Shown: positions 27,539-36,951 of the stretch, one piece after another
How the letters are laid out: every line of letters begins with the position of its first letter
Numbering within the stretch: position 1 is the first letter of the stretch
DNA from: an uncultured Lachnospiraceae bacterium
Lineage (GTDB): Bacteria > Bacillota > Clostridia > Lachnospirales > Lachnospiraceae
Direction of reading: 5' to 3'
DNA: 64,000 nt
Assembly: GCA_910587715.1 (NCBI GenBank)
Contig: CAJUMV010000005.1
Coordinates: 46,873 to 110,872, forward strand
Notes under the pieces: generated by a model
The model's database searches: none
What the model saw: only the letters and a program-made list of their open reading frames with translations
What the model was told of the DNA's origin: nothing
Made by a program: the position numbers and the translations under genes

Positions 27539-28833
27539 AAAAGGTTTGCGCGATGACCAGCGGCATTTTTTGCTTCGATAAGCCGGAGCCGAGCATCAGG
27601 CAGCTTCGCGCGGCGGGGATAGGCGGCGTCATGTTTGACTATGCCGTGTTCTGTTCGGCGCACGGGCTGCTCGGCGTAAGAAGACGGCTGCGGGAGGCGG
27701 AGCTCACAGGGGCCCCAAAGCCGAAATGGAAGGCGAAGAAGGTGCTGGAATACTATCAGAGAGTGACCAAAGCGCTGGCGGAGAATGACTTTTGCCCCTC
27801 CATTGCAAGGCTCCCCTTTCTCGATGTGCGGTTTCGGGCGAAGGAGGCGGAGACGTACCGGGAATTGAACGAGTTGACCATTCGGGTCGACAAAGACTGT
27901 ATTCGTGCGGCGGAGTCAATCGGCTGCACCCACATCATTGTACAGCCGCTGTTTGCGGGGGTGGAGCGGGGCAGGGAGTGGGAGGTCAACAGGGCCTTTT
28001 ACATGTCTCTGGCGCAGGTGTGCGGGAAGGCGGAGACGAAGCTTCTGCTTGTCAACCAGAGTAGTGACCAGAACGGTCATTTGATGCGGGGCGTCTGTTC
28101 GGACGGCGCGCAGGCGGCGGAATGGATTGACGAGCTGAATAGGGAGGTCGGGACAGAGCGCTTCGGTTTCTGTCTGGATGTGGGGGAGTGCAGTCTCTGC
28201 GCGCAGAATATACAGAGCATGGCGGCGGCGCTGGGCGGCAGGATTCAGGCAGTCATTTTGACAGAGAACGACGGGCAAAAGCAGGCGAAGCTGCTTCCCT
28301 TCACGAGCGCCTGCGGGCGCAAATCTGCGATGGACTGGCTCAGCATAATTAGGGGGCTTCGGGAAATTCCCTATGACGGCTATCTGATTCTGGAGACGGT
28401 GGACACGACGGTGGCCTTCTCACCGCTTTTGCAGCCTTATCTGTATCCGCTTTATGGCGCGGTCTTGGATTATTTTGAGATGCAGCTTCACATAGAAAAG
28501 GATTTGAAGCGGTATGACCACATTGCGCTGTTCGGCGCGGGAAATATGTGCCGCAACTACATAAAATGCTATGGGGAAAAGTACCCGCCGCTCTTTACCT
28601 GCGACAATAACCCGAAACTGTGGGGGACAGAGCTTGACGGGCTCGCGGTGAAAAACCCGGAGGAGCTGAAAAATCTGCCGGAAAACAGCGGGGTCATTAT
28701 CTGTAATATTTTTTACCGGGAGATTGAGGAACAGTTGCGTGCCATGGGAATTAATAACATTGGGTATTTTAACGACGAGTACATGCCTTCTTTCTACTTT
28801 GACAGGCTGAAACGCGAGGAGCCGGACGAGTGA
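27535..28833 (+). CDS. Xylose-isomerase-like TIM barrel with C-terminal Rossmann-like module
   Basis: The ATG at 27535 overlaps the preceding TGA (ATGA), so translation is probably coupled. Residues 1-~310 look like the AP_endonuc_2 / sugar-phosphate isomerase-epimerase barrel (HIIVQPLF, FGFCLDVGEC, YLILETVD). The C-terminal module is IALFGAGNMCRNYI with FTCDNNPKLWG, a textbook copy. It is the only non-transferase, non-methyltransferase enzyme in the run carrying the module. It may interconvert a sugar or polyol precursor; the substrate is unknown. Confidence 0.75.
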   Translation: MKKVCAMTSGIFCFDKPEPSIRQLRAAGIGGVMFDYAVFCSAHGLLGVRRRLREAELTGAPKPKWKAKKVLEYYQRVTKALAENDFCPSIARLPFLDVRFRAKEAETYRELNELTIRVDKDCIRAAESIGCTHIIVQPLFAGVERGREWEVNRAFYMSLAQVCGKAETKLLLVNQSSDQNGHLMRGVCSDGAQAAEWIDELNREVGTERFGFCLDVGECSLCAQNIQSMAAALGGRIQAVILTENDGQKQAKLLPFTSACGRKSAMDWLSIIRGLREIPYDGYLILETVDTTVAFSPLLQPYLYPLYGAVLDYFEMQLHIEKDLKRYDHIALFGAGNMCRNYIKCYGEKYPPLFTCDNNPKLWGTELDGLAVKNPEELKNLPENSGVIICNIFYREIEEQLRAMGINNIGYFNDEYMPSFYFDRLKREEPDE

Positions 28834-28864
28834 GAAGGGAAAAACAGGTGACGGGAGGAAGAGA

Positions 28865-29806
28865 ATGCTGCGTATTGGAGTACAGACAAAAAATGTGGTG
28901 ACGGATGAGAATCCGGAGGAAGGGTTCGACATGCTGAAGCGTGCGGGATTTTCCCATGCGGATTTCAGCCTGAATGACTATCTGAAAAATGATTCGCTGT
29001 ACCGCTCGGAGTTAAATTCTTTCTTTGACAAGTCCGTGCAGGAATTGGAGGCATTTTTCGCGCCCCACAAACAGGGGGCGGCCGCGGCCAGAATCACAAT
29101 TAATCAGATGCATATGCCTTACCCGAATTATGTGCCCGGAGCCGAACCGGAGGTGAATGACTATCTGCGGCAGGTAGTGGCGCCCAAGAGCATGAGCGTC
29201 TGCGCGTTTTTCGGGTGCCCCTATATCGTGATACACGGGTTTAAGCTGGCCTATTTTCTCGGCTCTGAGGAGAAGGAGTGGCAGGAGACGGCGGACTTCA
29301 TAGATTTTCTTGCCCCCTATGCGAAGGAGATGGGGATTACCGTCTGCGTGGAAAATTTATATACGGGCGTGGGCGGACATATCGTGGAAGGGCCCTGCTG
29401 CAATGTGGCAAAGGCGGTGGAGCGGATTGAACGCATCAACGACAAATACCATGCGGAAATTCTAGGCTTTTGCTTTGACACTGGACATGCCAATCTGGTA
29501 GGACTTGATATGGAGCGGTTTATCACAACTCTGGGGGAGCATTTGAAGGTGCTGCACATTCACGATAACGACGGGATATCGGATTTGCACCAGATCCCTT
29601 ACACCTTTACCAAAACACGGGAAAACCTGCCCTCAACCGACTGGGAGGGTTTTGTCAGAGGGTTGCGGGGGATTGGCTTTGGGGGGACGTTAAGCTTTGA
29701 GACGGCGCCGGTGCTCTCCTCTTTTCCAGAGGTGATGAAGCGGGACGTGCTCGCGTTTATAGCAAAGATTGGGGAATATTTGGCCGGATGTATCCGGTGC
29801 GACTGA
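28865..29806 (+). CDS. Sugar phosphate isomerase/epimerase-like TIM barrel
   Basis: 313 residues, AP_endonuc_2-type barrel: ADFSLNDY early, VCVENLYTG (metal-ligand Glu), LGFCFDTGHANL and VLHIHDNDG (His/Asp ligands), and LSFETAP at the end. These are the usual divalent-metal residues of the xylose-isomerase-like family. No Rossmann-like module is attached, unlike the gene just before. Start after GGGAGGAAGAGA. It is the last gene of the glycan run; a structured spacer follows. Confidence 0.78.
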   Translation: MLRIGVQTKNVVTDENPEEGFDMLKRAGFSHADFSLNDYLKNDSLYRSELNSFFDKSVQELEAFFAPHKQGAAAARITINQMHMPYPNYVPGAEPEVNDYLRQVVAPKSMSVCAFFGCPYIVIHGFKLAYFLGSEEKEWQETADFIDFLAPYAKEMGITVCVENLYTGVGGHIVEGPCCNVAKAVERIERINDKYHAEILGFCFDTGHANLVGLDMERFITTLGEHLKVLHIHDNDGISDLHQIPYTFTKTRENLPSTDWEGFVRGLRGIGFGGTLSFETAPVLSSFPEVMKRDVLAFIAKIGEYLAGCIRCD

Positions 29807-29876
29807 CGCGGCGGAGGATTTGCGGCGGCGATTTGGGCTTTTGTTTCGTTTTTCCATGAAAAGAGGAGTGAAATTT

Positions 29877-29922
29877 GCGGAAAGGAATGTTATACTAACG
29901 TAAGTATAGCATTCCTTTCTGC
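29877..29922 (+). promoter_or_regulatory. Long inverted repeat upstream of the L,D-transpeptidase gene
   Basis: Arms 29877-29896 and 29903-29922 are nearly perfect complements around a six-base loop. The right side is not followed by a T run, so it is a poor terminator. It may be an operator or leader hairpin, or an end of the long operon upstream. Confidence 0.5.
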
Positions 29923-29966
29923 ACGCATAAGCAGAGACAATATCTTAAGTAAGGAAAACGGGGAAA

Positions 29967-31529
29967 ATGAAACTACCATTCAAGCATCATGAGAAACCGG
30001 AACTGCATAAGGAGATTACATGGAAAACGCGGGCGATATGGATTGCGTCCGCGTTTGCAGGGACGTCCCTTCTTGTCCTGCTGATCGTTTATATAGCGGG
30101 ACTGAACCGCTACCAGAGCTGCTTTTTAAACGGCACGATTATTGACGAAGTGGATGTGTCCGGCATGTCGATCTCCGAGCTGGAGGAGCAGGTCGGGCAG
30201 TATTCGCTCCGGGTCATAGAGCGGCAGGCTGACGGTACGACATTTGAAGAGGAGATACCCGGAAATGAGATTGGGATTTCCTATGTTTCCACGGAACCGC
30301 TGCAGGCTGTCTTGCAGGGACAGAACCGTTATCTGTGGTTTTTGAAGCACCATGCGGATTACAGCACAGATGCGCCGCTTTTTTATGAGGAAAAGGCGCT
30401 GGAAGAAAAGGTAGATGAACTGCGGGGCTTTCAGAAGGATTTTGTCAAAGAGCCGACGGATGCGTACATAGCGGATTATGTGCCGGGAAACGGTTTTGCA
30501 TTGGTAGCGGAAACCGAAGGAAACCGTTTGAACCGGGAAAGGACTGTGGAGGCGGTAAAGGCGGCGGTTGCCGGATTGGAGACAAAGCTGGATCTGGCGG
30601 CGGCGGGATGCTATGAGGAGCCGAAGGTCACTGCAGAGGATGCGGGGCTTAAGAAAACCTATGAGAAGCTGCAAAATTATGTGAATACGACCGTTACTTA
30701 TACATTTGGGGAAGAAAGGGAGGTTCTGGACGCGGACACCGTGGCAGGCTGGATTGTGCGAAAAGGGAGCAGGGCAGAGCTGGATCCGGAGCTGGTAAAA
30801 GACTATGTCAATTCCCTGCGGAAAAAGCATGACACGGTTTTCCATAAGAGAAAGTTTATGACCAGCTATGGGGAAGAAGTGACGATTGAGCTGGGAGATT
30901 ACGGCTGGTGGATGGATGTCGGAGCGGAGACGGAAGAGCTGATTGCGGTTTTGGAGCGGGGAGAGGGCGGTGAGCGTGTGCCCGTCTACAGACAGACGGC
31001 GGCTTCCTATGACACGCCAGATTACGGGGACTCCTATGTGGAGATTAACCTGACGGCACAGCATTTATTTCTGTACCAGAAGGGGGAATGCGTTCTGGAG
31101 TCGGATTTTGTGTCTGGCAATCCGAGCAGGGGAAACGACACGCCGCCGGGTATTTACGGCATCACTTACAAGGAGCGCAATGCCACATTAAACGGCGAGA
31201 CCTACAGTACGCCTGTCTCCTTCTGGATGCCTTTTAATAATAATGTAGGAATGCATGACGCCACATGGCGGAGCGAGTTTGGCAGGAATATTTATATGAC
31301 GAACGGATCCCACGGCTGCATCAACCTGCCCTATGCGATTGCGCAGGAAATTTATGGTTATGTGGAGAAGAATACCCCGGTCATCTGCTACCATCTGCCG
31401 GGGACGGAGCCGGAACCGCTGGAGGAGATTCCCTTGGAACTGGAGCCGGAGCTGGTGCCGCCGGGGACGCAGCCTTTGCCGGAGCCGGGACAGCCGGTGA
31501 TGAATCCGCAGCCGGAGGCAGTGGAGTAG
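29967..31529 (+). CDS. L,D-transpeptidase (YkuD domain), membrane anchored
   Basis: 520 residues. A short basic cytoplasmic tail, one membrane segment (~24-46), then a ~290-residue extracytoplasmic region of the type that precedes clostridial YkuD domains, and the YkuD catalytic domain (~345-480). The active-site string is intact: HDATWR and then NGSHGCINLP, with the catalytic cysteine. Such enzymes make 3-3 cross-links in peptidoglycan or attach proteins to it. The tail after the domain is rich in Pro and Glu and may span or contact the wall. The start follows AAGGAAAACGGGG. It has its own spacer and is not tightly joined to the glycan genes. Confidence 0.88.
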   Translation: MKLPFKHHEKPELHKEITWKTRAIWIASAFAGTSLLVLLIVYIAGLNRYQSCFLNGTIIDEVDVSGMSISELEEQVGQYSLRVIERQADGTTFEEEIPGNEIGISYVSTEPLQAVLQGQNRYLWFLKHHADYSTDAPLFYEEKALEEKVDELRGFQKDFVKEPTDAYIADYVPGNGFALVAETEGNRLNRERTVEAVKAAVAGLETKLDLAAAGCYEEPKVTAEDAGLKKTYEKLQNYVNTTVTYTFGEEREVLDADTVAGWIVRKGSRAELDPELVKDYVNSLRKKHDTVFHKRKFMTSYGEEVTIELGDYGWWMDVGAETEELIAVLERGEGGERVPVYRQTAASYDTPDYGDSYVEINLTAQHLFLYQKGECVLESDFVSGNPSRGNDTPPGIYGITYKERNATLNGETYSTPVSFWMPFNNNVGMHDATWRSEFGRNIYMTNGSHGCINLPYAIAQEIYGYVEKNTPVICYHLPGTEPEPLEEIPLELEPELVPPGTQPLPEPGQPVMNPQPEAVE

Positions 31530-31567
31530 TCTTGGCGGCGCGGCAATAGATGGAAAATAGGAAGGAA

Positions 31568-31616
31568 AGGGTGCCCTGCGGAAAAGTTATGACTGCGGGG
31601 TTACTTTTCTTTTAAA
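31568..31616 (+). terminator. Weak possible terminator after the L,D-transpeptidase gene
   Basis: A G+C-rich imperfect hairpin with wobble pairs is followed by TTTTCTTTT. The pairing is poor, so this is a low-confidence call. Confidence 0.35.
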
Positions 31617-31618
31617 AT

Positions 31619-31885
31619 GTGGGAAAGACATTTTCCGCTAACGCCATCGTAAAGTTTTTAAAAAGTGAGGGACGCGCGCTTTCGGTGGAATCGATCTACA
31701 ATTATCTGGAATGGCTGGAAAAAGCATTTGTGATTTACCGCTGTCCGCGGTATGATTTAAAGGGAAAGTCCGTTTTAAAAACACAGGAGAAATATGTGGT
31801 GACGATGGATGAGCTTGCAGGGGGAAATATGCACGGAGTGAAGATTGTGCATTTGATGGAGCTTTTATTGCAGGAAAAGATTTGA
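31619..31885 (+). pseudogene. Remnant of an AAA_14/DUF4143 ATPase gene
   Basis: The 88-residue reading matches the C-terminal part of AAA_14/DUF4143 ATP-binding proteins (SVESIYNYLEWLEKAF, IYRCPRYDLKGK, LKTQEKY) and then jumps directly to the typical extreme C-terminus (VVTMDE...GVKIVHLMELLL). The Walker motifs and the region between are missing, and the GTG start has no clear ribosome site. It is a decayed, internally deleted copy. These ATPases are often scattered and dispensable. Confidence 0.65.
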
Positions 31886-31930
31886 CTATAAATAGGGACG
31901 GCGTGTAAAGCGGATACAGGTGAGGTGGAC

Positions 31931-33751
31931 ATGAACAGCAGCAAAAGATACGAATATGTGATGGATGAGGCGGAGATACGGGAATTTTGTCTGCACGCCT
32001 TTCTGGAACAGTTGAAATACAGCAAAAAGACAGGAATCCGGCTTTTGGTCATTCTGGCGGCGGAGCTTCTGCTGATTCCGGAGACGGCGGCACTGACGCT
32101 TCTGCTGGTAATCGTGATGGTGGCGGCAGTGGGCATTTACAACTATACAGCCACGTCGAGACTTCTGAGAGGGCAGCCCGGAAGCGTCTGGATAGAGGGG
32201 GACAAACTGAAGGCGCAGAGAAGGGACTATGGCGAGATTCCCTGCCGGGATATCAAGCTGGTCCTCAGGACAAAGCGCCTTCTTATGATGGGATATATGC
32301 AGAGAGCCGGGCGTCCCGCGTGGTTTATGATACCGCTGCGCTCATTCCGGGACGGGCATGAGGTAGACCTGTTTTTGGCGATGATGCGAAATCCCACGGC
32401 GCAGGAAAACTGCTATGACCAGACAAGTCAATGCGACGCGGAAATCCTTCGTTTTCAGTACCAGCTTGACCTGGAGAGATGGGTGCGTCTGCAAAAGGGG
32501 GCGGCGGATCTTGTAAACGGCGGCAGTCTGGGAAGCACGGCACGGCTATATGGGATGCTGGCTCTGGGCTGTGTGATGCTGGCGGCTCTGGTCAGTGTTT
32601 CCTGTCTTGTGGCGAAGAAATTTGACTGGCTGATTGTCGGTTACAGCTTCGCCCTGACCATCCTGCTGATTTTGAAGCTCTATTACACGGATCCTGAGAA
32701 ACTCATCAGAAAACAGTTGATGTCGCCGGAGGCGGCAGCGCGCGCCTGCGGGCTCTGGCAGGTTTCCCTGACGGAGGAAGGGGTCAGTCTGACCATGCCC
32801 GCAGACATTAAAAATATGTATTTGTGGACGTCGCTTGCGTGGATGGTGGAGACGGAAGAGGCGTTTTATCTCTTTCATAGAGATAAAAAACATTTTGTAA
32901 TGATTGCAAAAGAGAGCTTTCAAAGCTGGGATCAGGTGAGGTTCTTCCATCAGGTGTGCGCAGATCACGGGATACAGAAAGCTGCGCCGAAAAAAGCGCG
33001 CTATGTGCCGTTATGGCTGTTAGTGGCGCTTTTCGTAGTATGTCTGCTGGCGCTTTTTGGGATTGCCATAGTAAGGGCTGCTCTGACGAAAAAGGACGAA
33101 CCAGGTGTTGCTTCGGGGGATGTTTATGAGCGCATTTCCCTGGAGGAACAGGTGGAGGTGCTTAAGTCGCTTGGGCTTCATGTGCCGGAGGAGACGGCAG
33201 CGTCCGTGAGAAATTCCATGGAGGAATACGGGCTGTATGATTTGGTGGAGGAAAGCCCGTATACATGGCTTTTGACGGACATGGGCGCGTCCACATATGA
33301 CGAAGAGTGGAATGTGACAGGATATGACGACGAGGTATTCTGGTTTGATTTTGAAGGGTTTGACATTTCCGCGGATTATATTGATGTTTTGAACGGTATG
33401 CTTGCGCTGGCAAAAGGATCCTGTCTGGACGGGGTGACAGATATTCAGGAAGATATGTCGGATGCGGACTGGGAGAAAGGGCGCGGGACGGTTACGGTCA
33501 GCCTATGCTGGAAAGAGCAGATATATTTATATGATATGGAAATGTACAACGACTGGATTGACAGCGAGGTGTTAGGTATATTCAATCCACTTCTGGAGCA
33601 GGAGGGATCGCAGAGATATTTTTATGCGACAGGAGATAACGGGCAGGGCGCCATCGTATTTTTCTGTACGTCGGAGTGGGCAGAGCAGTTTACACAGAAG
33701 ACAGATCTTGTGCTGGAAAAGGAAACAACAAAGGCAGATGAGGTCAGATAA
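31931..33751 (+). CDS. YcxB-like membrane protein of unknown function
   Basis: ~606 residues from ATG 31931, five bases after AGGTGAGG; GTG 31925 is an alternative. Two halves each look like a YcxB-type unit: paired membrane helices followed by a small PH-like soluble domain (GSVWIEGDKLKAQRRDYGEI; then VSLTEEGVSLTMP and FYLFHRDKKHFVMI). A further membrane segment near ~365 leads to an acidic ~200-residue C-terminal domain without a known match. No enzyme motif is visible. It sits just before the alpha-xylosidase gene, but there is no functional link I can show. Confidence 0.6.
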   Translation: MNSSKRYEYVMDEAEIREFCLHAFLEQLKYSKKTGIRLLVILAAELLLIPETAALTLLLVIVMVAAVGIYNYTATSRLLRGQPGSVWIEGDKLKAQRRDYGEIPCRDIKLVLRTKRLLMMGYMQRAGRPAWFMIPLRSFRDGHEVDLFLAMMRNPTAQENCYDQTSQCDAEILRFQYQLDLERWVRLQKGAADLVNGGSLGSTARLYGMLALGCVMLAALVSVSCLVAKKFDWLIVGYSFALTILLILKLYYTDPEKLIRKQLMSPEAAARACGLWQVSLTEEGVSLTMPADIKNMYLWTSLAWMVETEEAFYLFHRDKKHFVMIAKESFQSWDQVRFFHQVCADHGIQKAAPKKARYVPLWLLVALFVVCLLALFGIAIVRAALTKKDEPGVASGDVYERISLEEQVEVLKSLGLHVPEETAASVRNSMEEYGLYDLVEESPYTWLLTDMGASTYDEEWNVTGYDDEVFWFDFEGFDISADYIDVLNGMLALAKGSCLDGVTDIQEDMSDADWEKGRGTVTVSLCWKEQIYLYDMEMYNDWIDSEVLGIFNPLLEQEGSQRYFYATGDNGQGAIVFFCTSEWAEQFTQKTDLVLEKETTKADEVR

Positions 33752-33767
33752 CAAGGAGGGAACCACT

Positions 33768-36125
33768 ATGAAATTCACAGAAGGCTACTGGCTGCGCAGC
33801 GAAAATATGGCGGCGTCCTATGCGTCGCAGGGTTTTTACGCGGAGCGGACGCAGTGGGGGATGCGCATCGTCGCGCCGGAGAGAAAGATTCTGGGCAGGG
33901 GTGACGCCCAGAACATTACTACGATAACGATTGACTTTGTTGCTTTTGCCGAAAATAATATTCTGGTGAAAGCAAGACATTATGAGGCATACGAGGACAG
34001 GGAAGCGAGATTTGACTTAAATGGTCAAAATGTGCCTTTCAACGTGGAGATTACGGACGACGAGGCGGTTATGACGAGCGGAGCGGTGACTGCGAGAGTC
34101 AATAGACAGGAGGGAACCTACCGTTTTGAGGCGGAGGGAAAGGTCATTACGGAATGTGGGTTCCGCAATCTGGGCTATATCCGCTGGGGGAAGCAGCCGA
34201 ACACTATGTTCCCGAAGGAGAACTATCTCTCCGAGAGCCATGAGCCTTATATGGTCACCGAACTTTCCCTGAAAGCGGGCGAGCGGGTTTACGGTCTCGG
34301 CGAGCAGTTTACGTCTTTTGTGAAAAACGGGCAGGTGGTGGAGATGTGGAACGAGGACGGCGGCACTTCCTCGCAGGTTGCCTACAAGAGCGTGCCCTTC
34401 TATATGACAAACGAGGGCTATGGAATCTTTGTGGATCACACCACGCCGGTCTCCTTTGAGGTGGCAAGCGAGAAGGTGGAGTATGTGGGATTTTCCGTGC
34501 CGGGCGAGGAGCTGCGCTATCACTTTATTTACGGACCGACGCCGAAGGAGGTGCTTGTCAGATATACGGATATGACGGGAAAACCGGCGCTGCCGCCTGC
34601 CTGGAGCTTCGGGCTGTGGCTGACCACTTCCTTTACGACCAAATATGACGAGGAGACGACCGGTTCCTTTATCGACGGGATGGCGGAGCGAGACATACCC
34701 CTGCGGGTGTTCCATTTCGACAGCTACTGGATGAAGGCGCTGCATTGGTGTGATTTCGAGTGGGACGACAAGACGTTTTCCGATGTGAAAAATATGCTTG
34801 CACGGTATAAGAAAGAGAAGGGATTGAAGATCTGCGTCTGGCTGAACCCTTATATTGCGCAGGGGACGCCGTTTTTCAGGGAAGGTGTGGAAAAAGGCTA
34901 TTTTCTGATGCGCGCGGACGGCAGGGGCGTGAAGCAGATCGACTTCTGGAATCCGGGCATCGCGATCGTGGATTTCACCAATCCCGAGGCGAAAGATTGG
35001 TATGTGGGGAAGCTAAAAAGCCTGCTCGATATGGGCGTGGACTGCTTTAAGACCGATTTCGGCGAGCGGATTCCCATTGACGTGACGTATCACGACGGTT
35101 CCGACCCTTTGAGTATGCATAATTATTATTCGTACCTTTACAATAAGGCGGTTTTTGAGATGCTGCGGGAAGTAAAGGGAGAGGGCGAGGCGGTGCTCTT
35201 TGCCAGAAGCGCCACCGCCGGGTGCCAGCAGTTCCCGGCGCACTGGGGCGGTGACTGCTCCGCGTCGTATCCTTCCATGGCGGAGACGCTGCGGGGCGGT
35301 TTGAGCTTTGCCATGAGCGGTTTTTCTTTTTGGAGCCACGATATTTCCGGATTTGAGAAGACAGCCTCCCCGGATATCTACAAGAGGTGGGTGCAGTTCG
35401 GTATGCTTTCCTCCCACAGCAGGCTGCACGGTTCCCAGACCTACCGGGTGCCGTGGCTGTTTGACGAGGAGGCGTGTGACGTGCTCCGGTATTTTACCAA
35501 TCTCAAATGCCGTCTGATGCCCTATCTGTACAGACAGGCGGCAATTTCCCATGAGACGGGCATCCCCATGATGCGCCCTATGGTGCTGGAATTTTCGAAA
35601 GAGCCGGGCGTCAAGGATCTGGACATGCAGTATATGCTGGGAGATTCCCTGCTGGTGGCGCCGATTTTCCGGGAGGACGGTGTGGTCGAGTACTATCTGC
35701 CAGAAGGTAAATGGACGCATCTTCTGAGCGGGGAAGAGCGAGAAGGCGGGCGATGGTACAGAGAGAGTTATGATTATTTCTCCCTGCCGTTCTTTGTGCG
35801 GGAAAACACGCTGCTTGCCGTGGGCGGCAACGAAAAACTGCCCGATTATGATTATATGGAAGGATTGGAACTGCATCTGTATACGCTTGCGGACGGCGCG
35901 GAGGCGGCATGTGAGATTACTGACTTGTCCGGTCAAGTCGTGATGAAAGCGAAAGCTGCGCGGCGGGGCGATACAATTTCCTTCGAGACGGACTGCCCGG
36001 AGAAGGAGCCGACACTCGTGGTTCACGGCATGGAGGAGGTTTCTGCGGTGGAAGGCGGCGTGAAGGTTGTGCGAAAGCTGCGCGCGGAGCGGATGATGGG
36101 CGAGAAGAGTTATGTAAACTTATAA
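33768..36125 (+). CDS. yicI: GH31 alpha-xylosidase (YicI type)
   Basis: 785 residues, the usual size for YicI-like enzymes. The nucleophile Asp lies in FKTDFGERIP (~430), and the acid/base Asp in HWGGDCSASYPSM (~495). The YGLGEQFT and MRPMVLEF motifs also fit. No signal peptide, so it is cytoplasmic, releasing alpha-linked xylose from imported xyloglucan oligosaccharides. ATG 33768 follows AAGGAGGG; an upstream frame extension overlaps the previous gene and is rejected. No xyloglucan transporter lies next to it in this window. Confidence 0.88.
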   Translation: MKFTEGYWLRSENMAASYASQGFYAERTQWGMRIVAPERKILGRGDAQNITTITIDFVAFAENNILVKARHYEAYEDREARFDLNGQNVPFNVEITDDEAVMTSGAVTARVNRQEGTYRFEAEGKVITECGFRNLGYIRWGKQPNTMFPKENYLSESHEPYMVTELSLKAGERVYGLGEQFTSFVKNGQVVEMWNEDGGTSSQVAYKSVPFYMTNEGYGIFVDHTTPVSFEVASEKVEYVGFSVPGEELRYHFIYGPTPKEVLVRYTDMTGKPALPPAWSFGLWLTTSFTTKYDEETTGSFIDGMAERDIPLRVFHFDSYWMKALHWCDFEWDDKTFSDVKNMLARYKKEKGLKICVWLNPYIAQGTPFFREGVEKGYFLMRADGRGVKQIDFWNPGIAIVDFTNPEAKDWYVGKLKSLLDMGVDCFKTDFGERIPIDVTYHDGSDPLSMHNYYSYLYNKAVFEMLREVKGEGEAVLFARSATAGCQQFPAHWGGDCSASYPSMAETLRGGLSFAMSGFSFWSHDISGFEKTASPDIYKRWVQFGMLSSHSRLHGSQTYRVPWLFDEEACDVLRYFTNLKCRLMPYLYRQAAISHETGIPMMRPMVLEFSKEPGVKDLDMQYMLGDSLLVAPIFREDGVVEYYLPEGKWTHLLSGEEREGGRWYRESYDYFSLPFFVRENTLLAVGGNEKLPDYDYMEGLELHLYTLADGAEAACEITDLSGQVVMKAKAARRGDTISFETDCPEKEPTLVVHGMEEVSAVEGGVKVVRKLRAERMMGEKSYVNL

Positions 36126-36217
36126 AGCTTCGCCAAACGTTCTAAACTGCTTATAAACGGCAGGTTTACCTGGGGAAACTACCGGTCGGTTGAGTATAGA
36201 GGAAAGAGAGAGATACA

Positions 36218-36502
36218 ATGCAGACATCAAATCAAAGGAGAGCAGAGAGTTCTTTTCCCAGGCTGGCTGAGATTTTTGATGTATCCGTCGATGAGCTGAT
36301 GCAGGTGAAGACGGTGGCAAAGGAGAATGAGGAACATGCCGGGATTGTGCAGACTGCGTTGAAAGGCTTGGCATTGGCGATGGGCGTGGCGGTTGTCGTT
36401 CTCTCTATTATGGAACAGATTGAGACGAAAGCCGCGATTGGCATGTTGGGAATGGGGCTTGCCTGTCTTGCGGTGACACAGCTTTCTAAAAAGGAAAACT
36501 GA
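36218..36502 (+). pseudogene. Truncated XRE-type regulator remnant with two hydrophobic segments
   Basis: 94 residues. The first part (FPRLAEIFDVSVDELM) is the last helix pair of a Cro/C1-type DNA-binding domain. The recognition helices that should precede it are absent, and the upstream bases do not encode them. Two hydrophobic stretches follow (LALAMGVAVVVLSI; IGMLGMGLACLAV). It looks like the 3' part of a membrane-anchored XRE regulator such as the intact one encoded at 42251. It could still make a small membrane protein. Confidence 0.55.
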
Positions 36503-36538
36503 CGGTTTTACAAAAGAAACTTGAAAAGAGGAGGTTTT

Positions 36539-36922
36539 ATGGACAGCAAAAATTTTTCACAGTTTTTTAAGAGTATCGTTGATCAGGACAGGTGCGCGGT
36601 GGTGATCTGCAATACGGCGCATGAGATTATCTACATGAATCCCACGGCGGCGGCGCGCTATGCGAAACGGGGCGGCGCCGCCCTTGTGGGGAAGAGTCTT
36701 TTAGACTGCCATAACGCGCAGTCTGCGGAACAGATTAAAAAGGTGGCGGCATGGTTTGCGGAGAGCCCAGACCACAACATTATCTATACCTTCCGCAACG
36801 AGAAGGAGAATAAGGACGTCTATATGGTCGCCCTGCGGGATGAGGACGGAACGCTGATCGGGTACTATGAGAAGCATGAGTATCGGGATGGGGAGACAAG
36901 CGCATTGTATGATTTCTGTTAA
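36539..36922 (+). CDS. Single-domain PAS protein
   Basis: 127 residues from ATG 36539, five bases after AGGAGG; ATG 36521 is less well placed. The chain is one PAS domain (VVICNTAHEIIYMNPTAA, then LVGKSLLDCHN, and IIYTFRNEKENKDVYMVAL). No output domain is attached. It may sense a small ligand or redox state and act through a partner. It lies just before the promoter of the methionine-type transporter operon, so a link with that operon is possible but unproven. Confidence 0.68.
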   Translation: MDSKNFSQFFKSIVDQDRCAVVICNTAHEIIYMNPTAAARYAKRGGAALVGKSLLDCHNAQSAEQIKKVAAWFAESPDHNIIYTFRNEKENKDVYMVALRDEDGTLIGYYEKHEYRDGETSALYDFC

Positions 36923-36951
36923 GGCGTTCTTTGACTGATACGACGCGAGAC

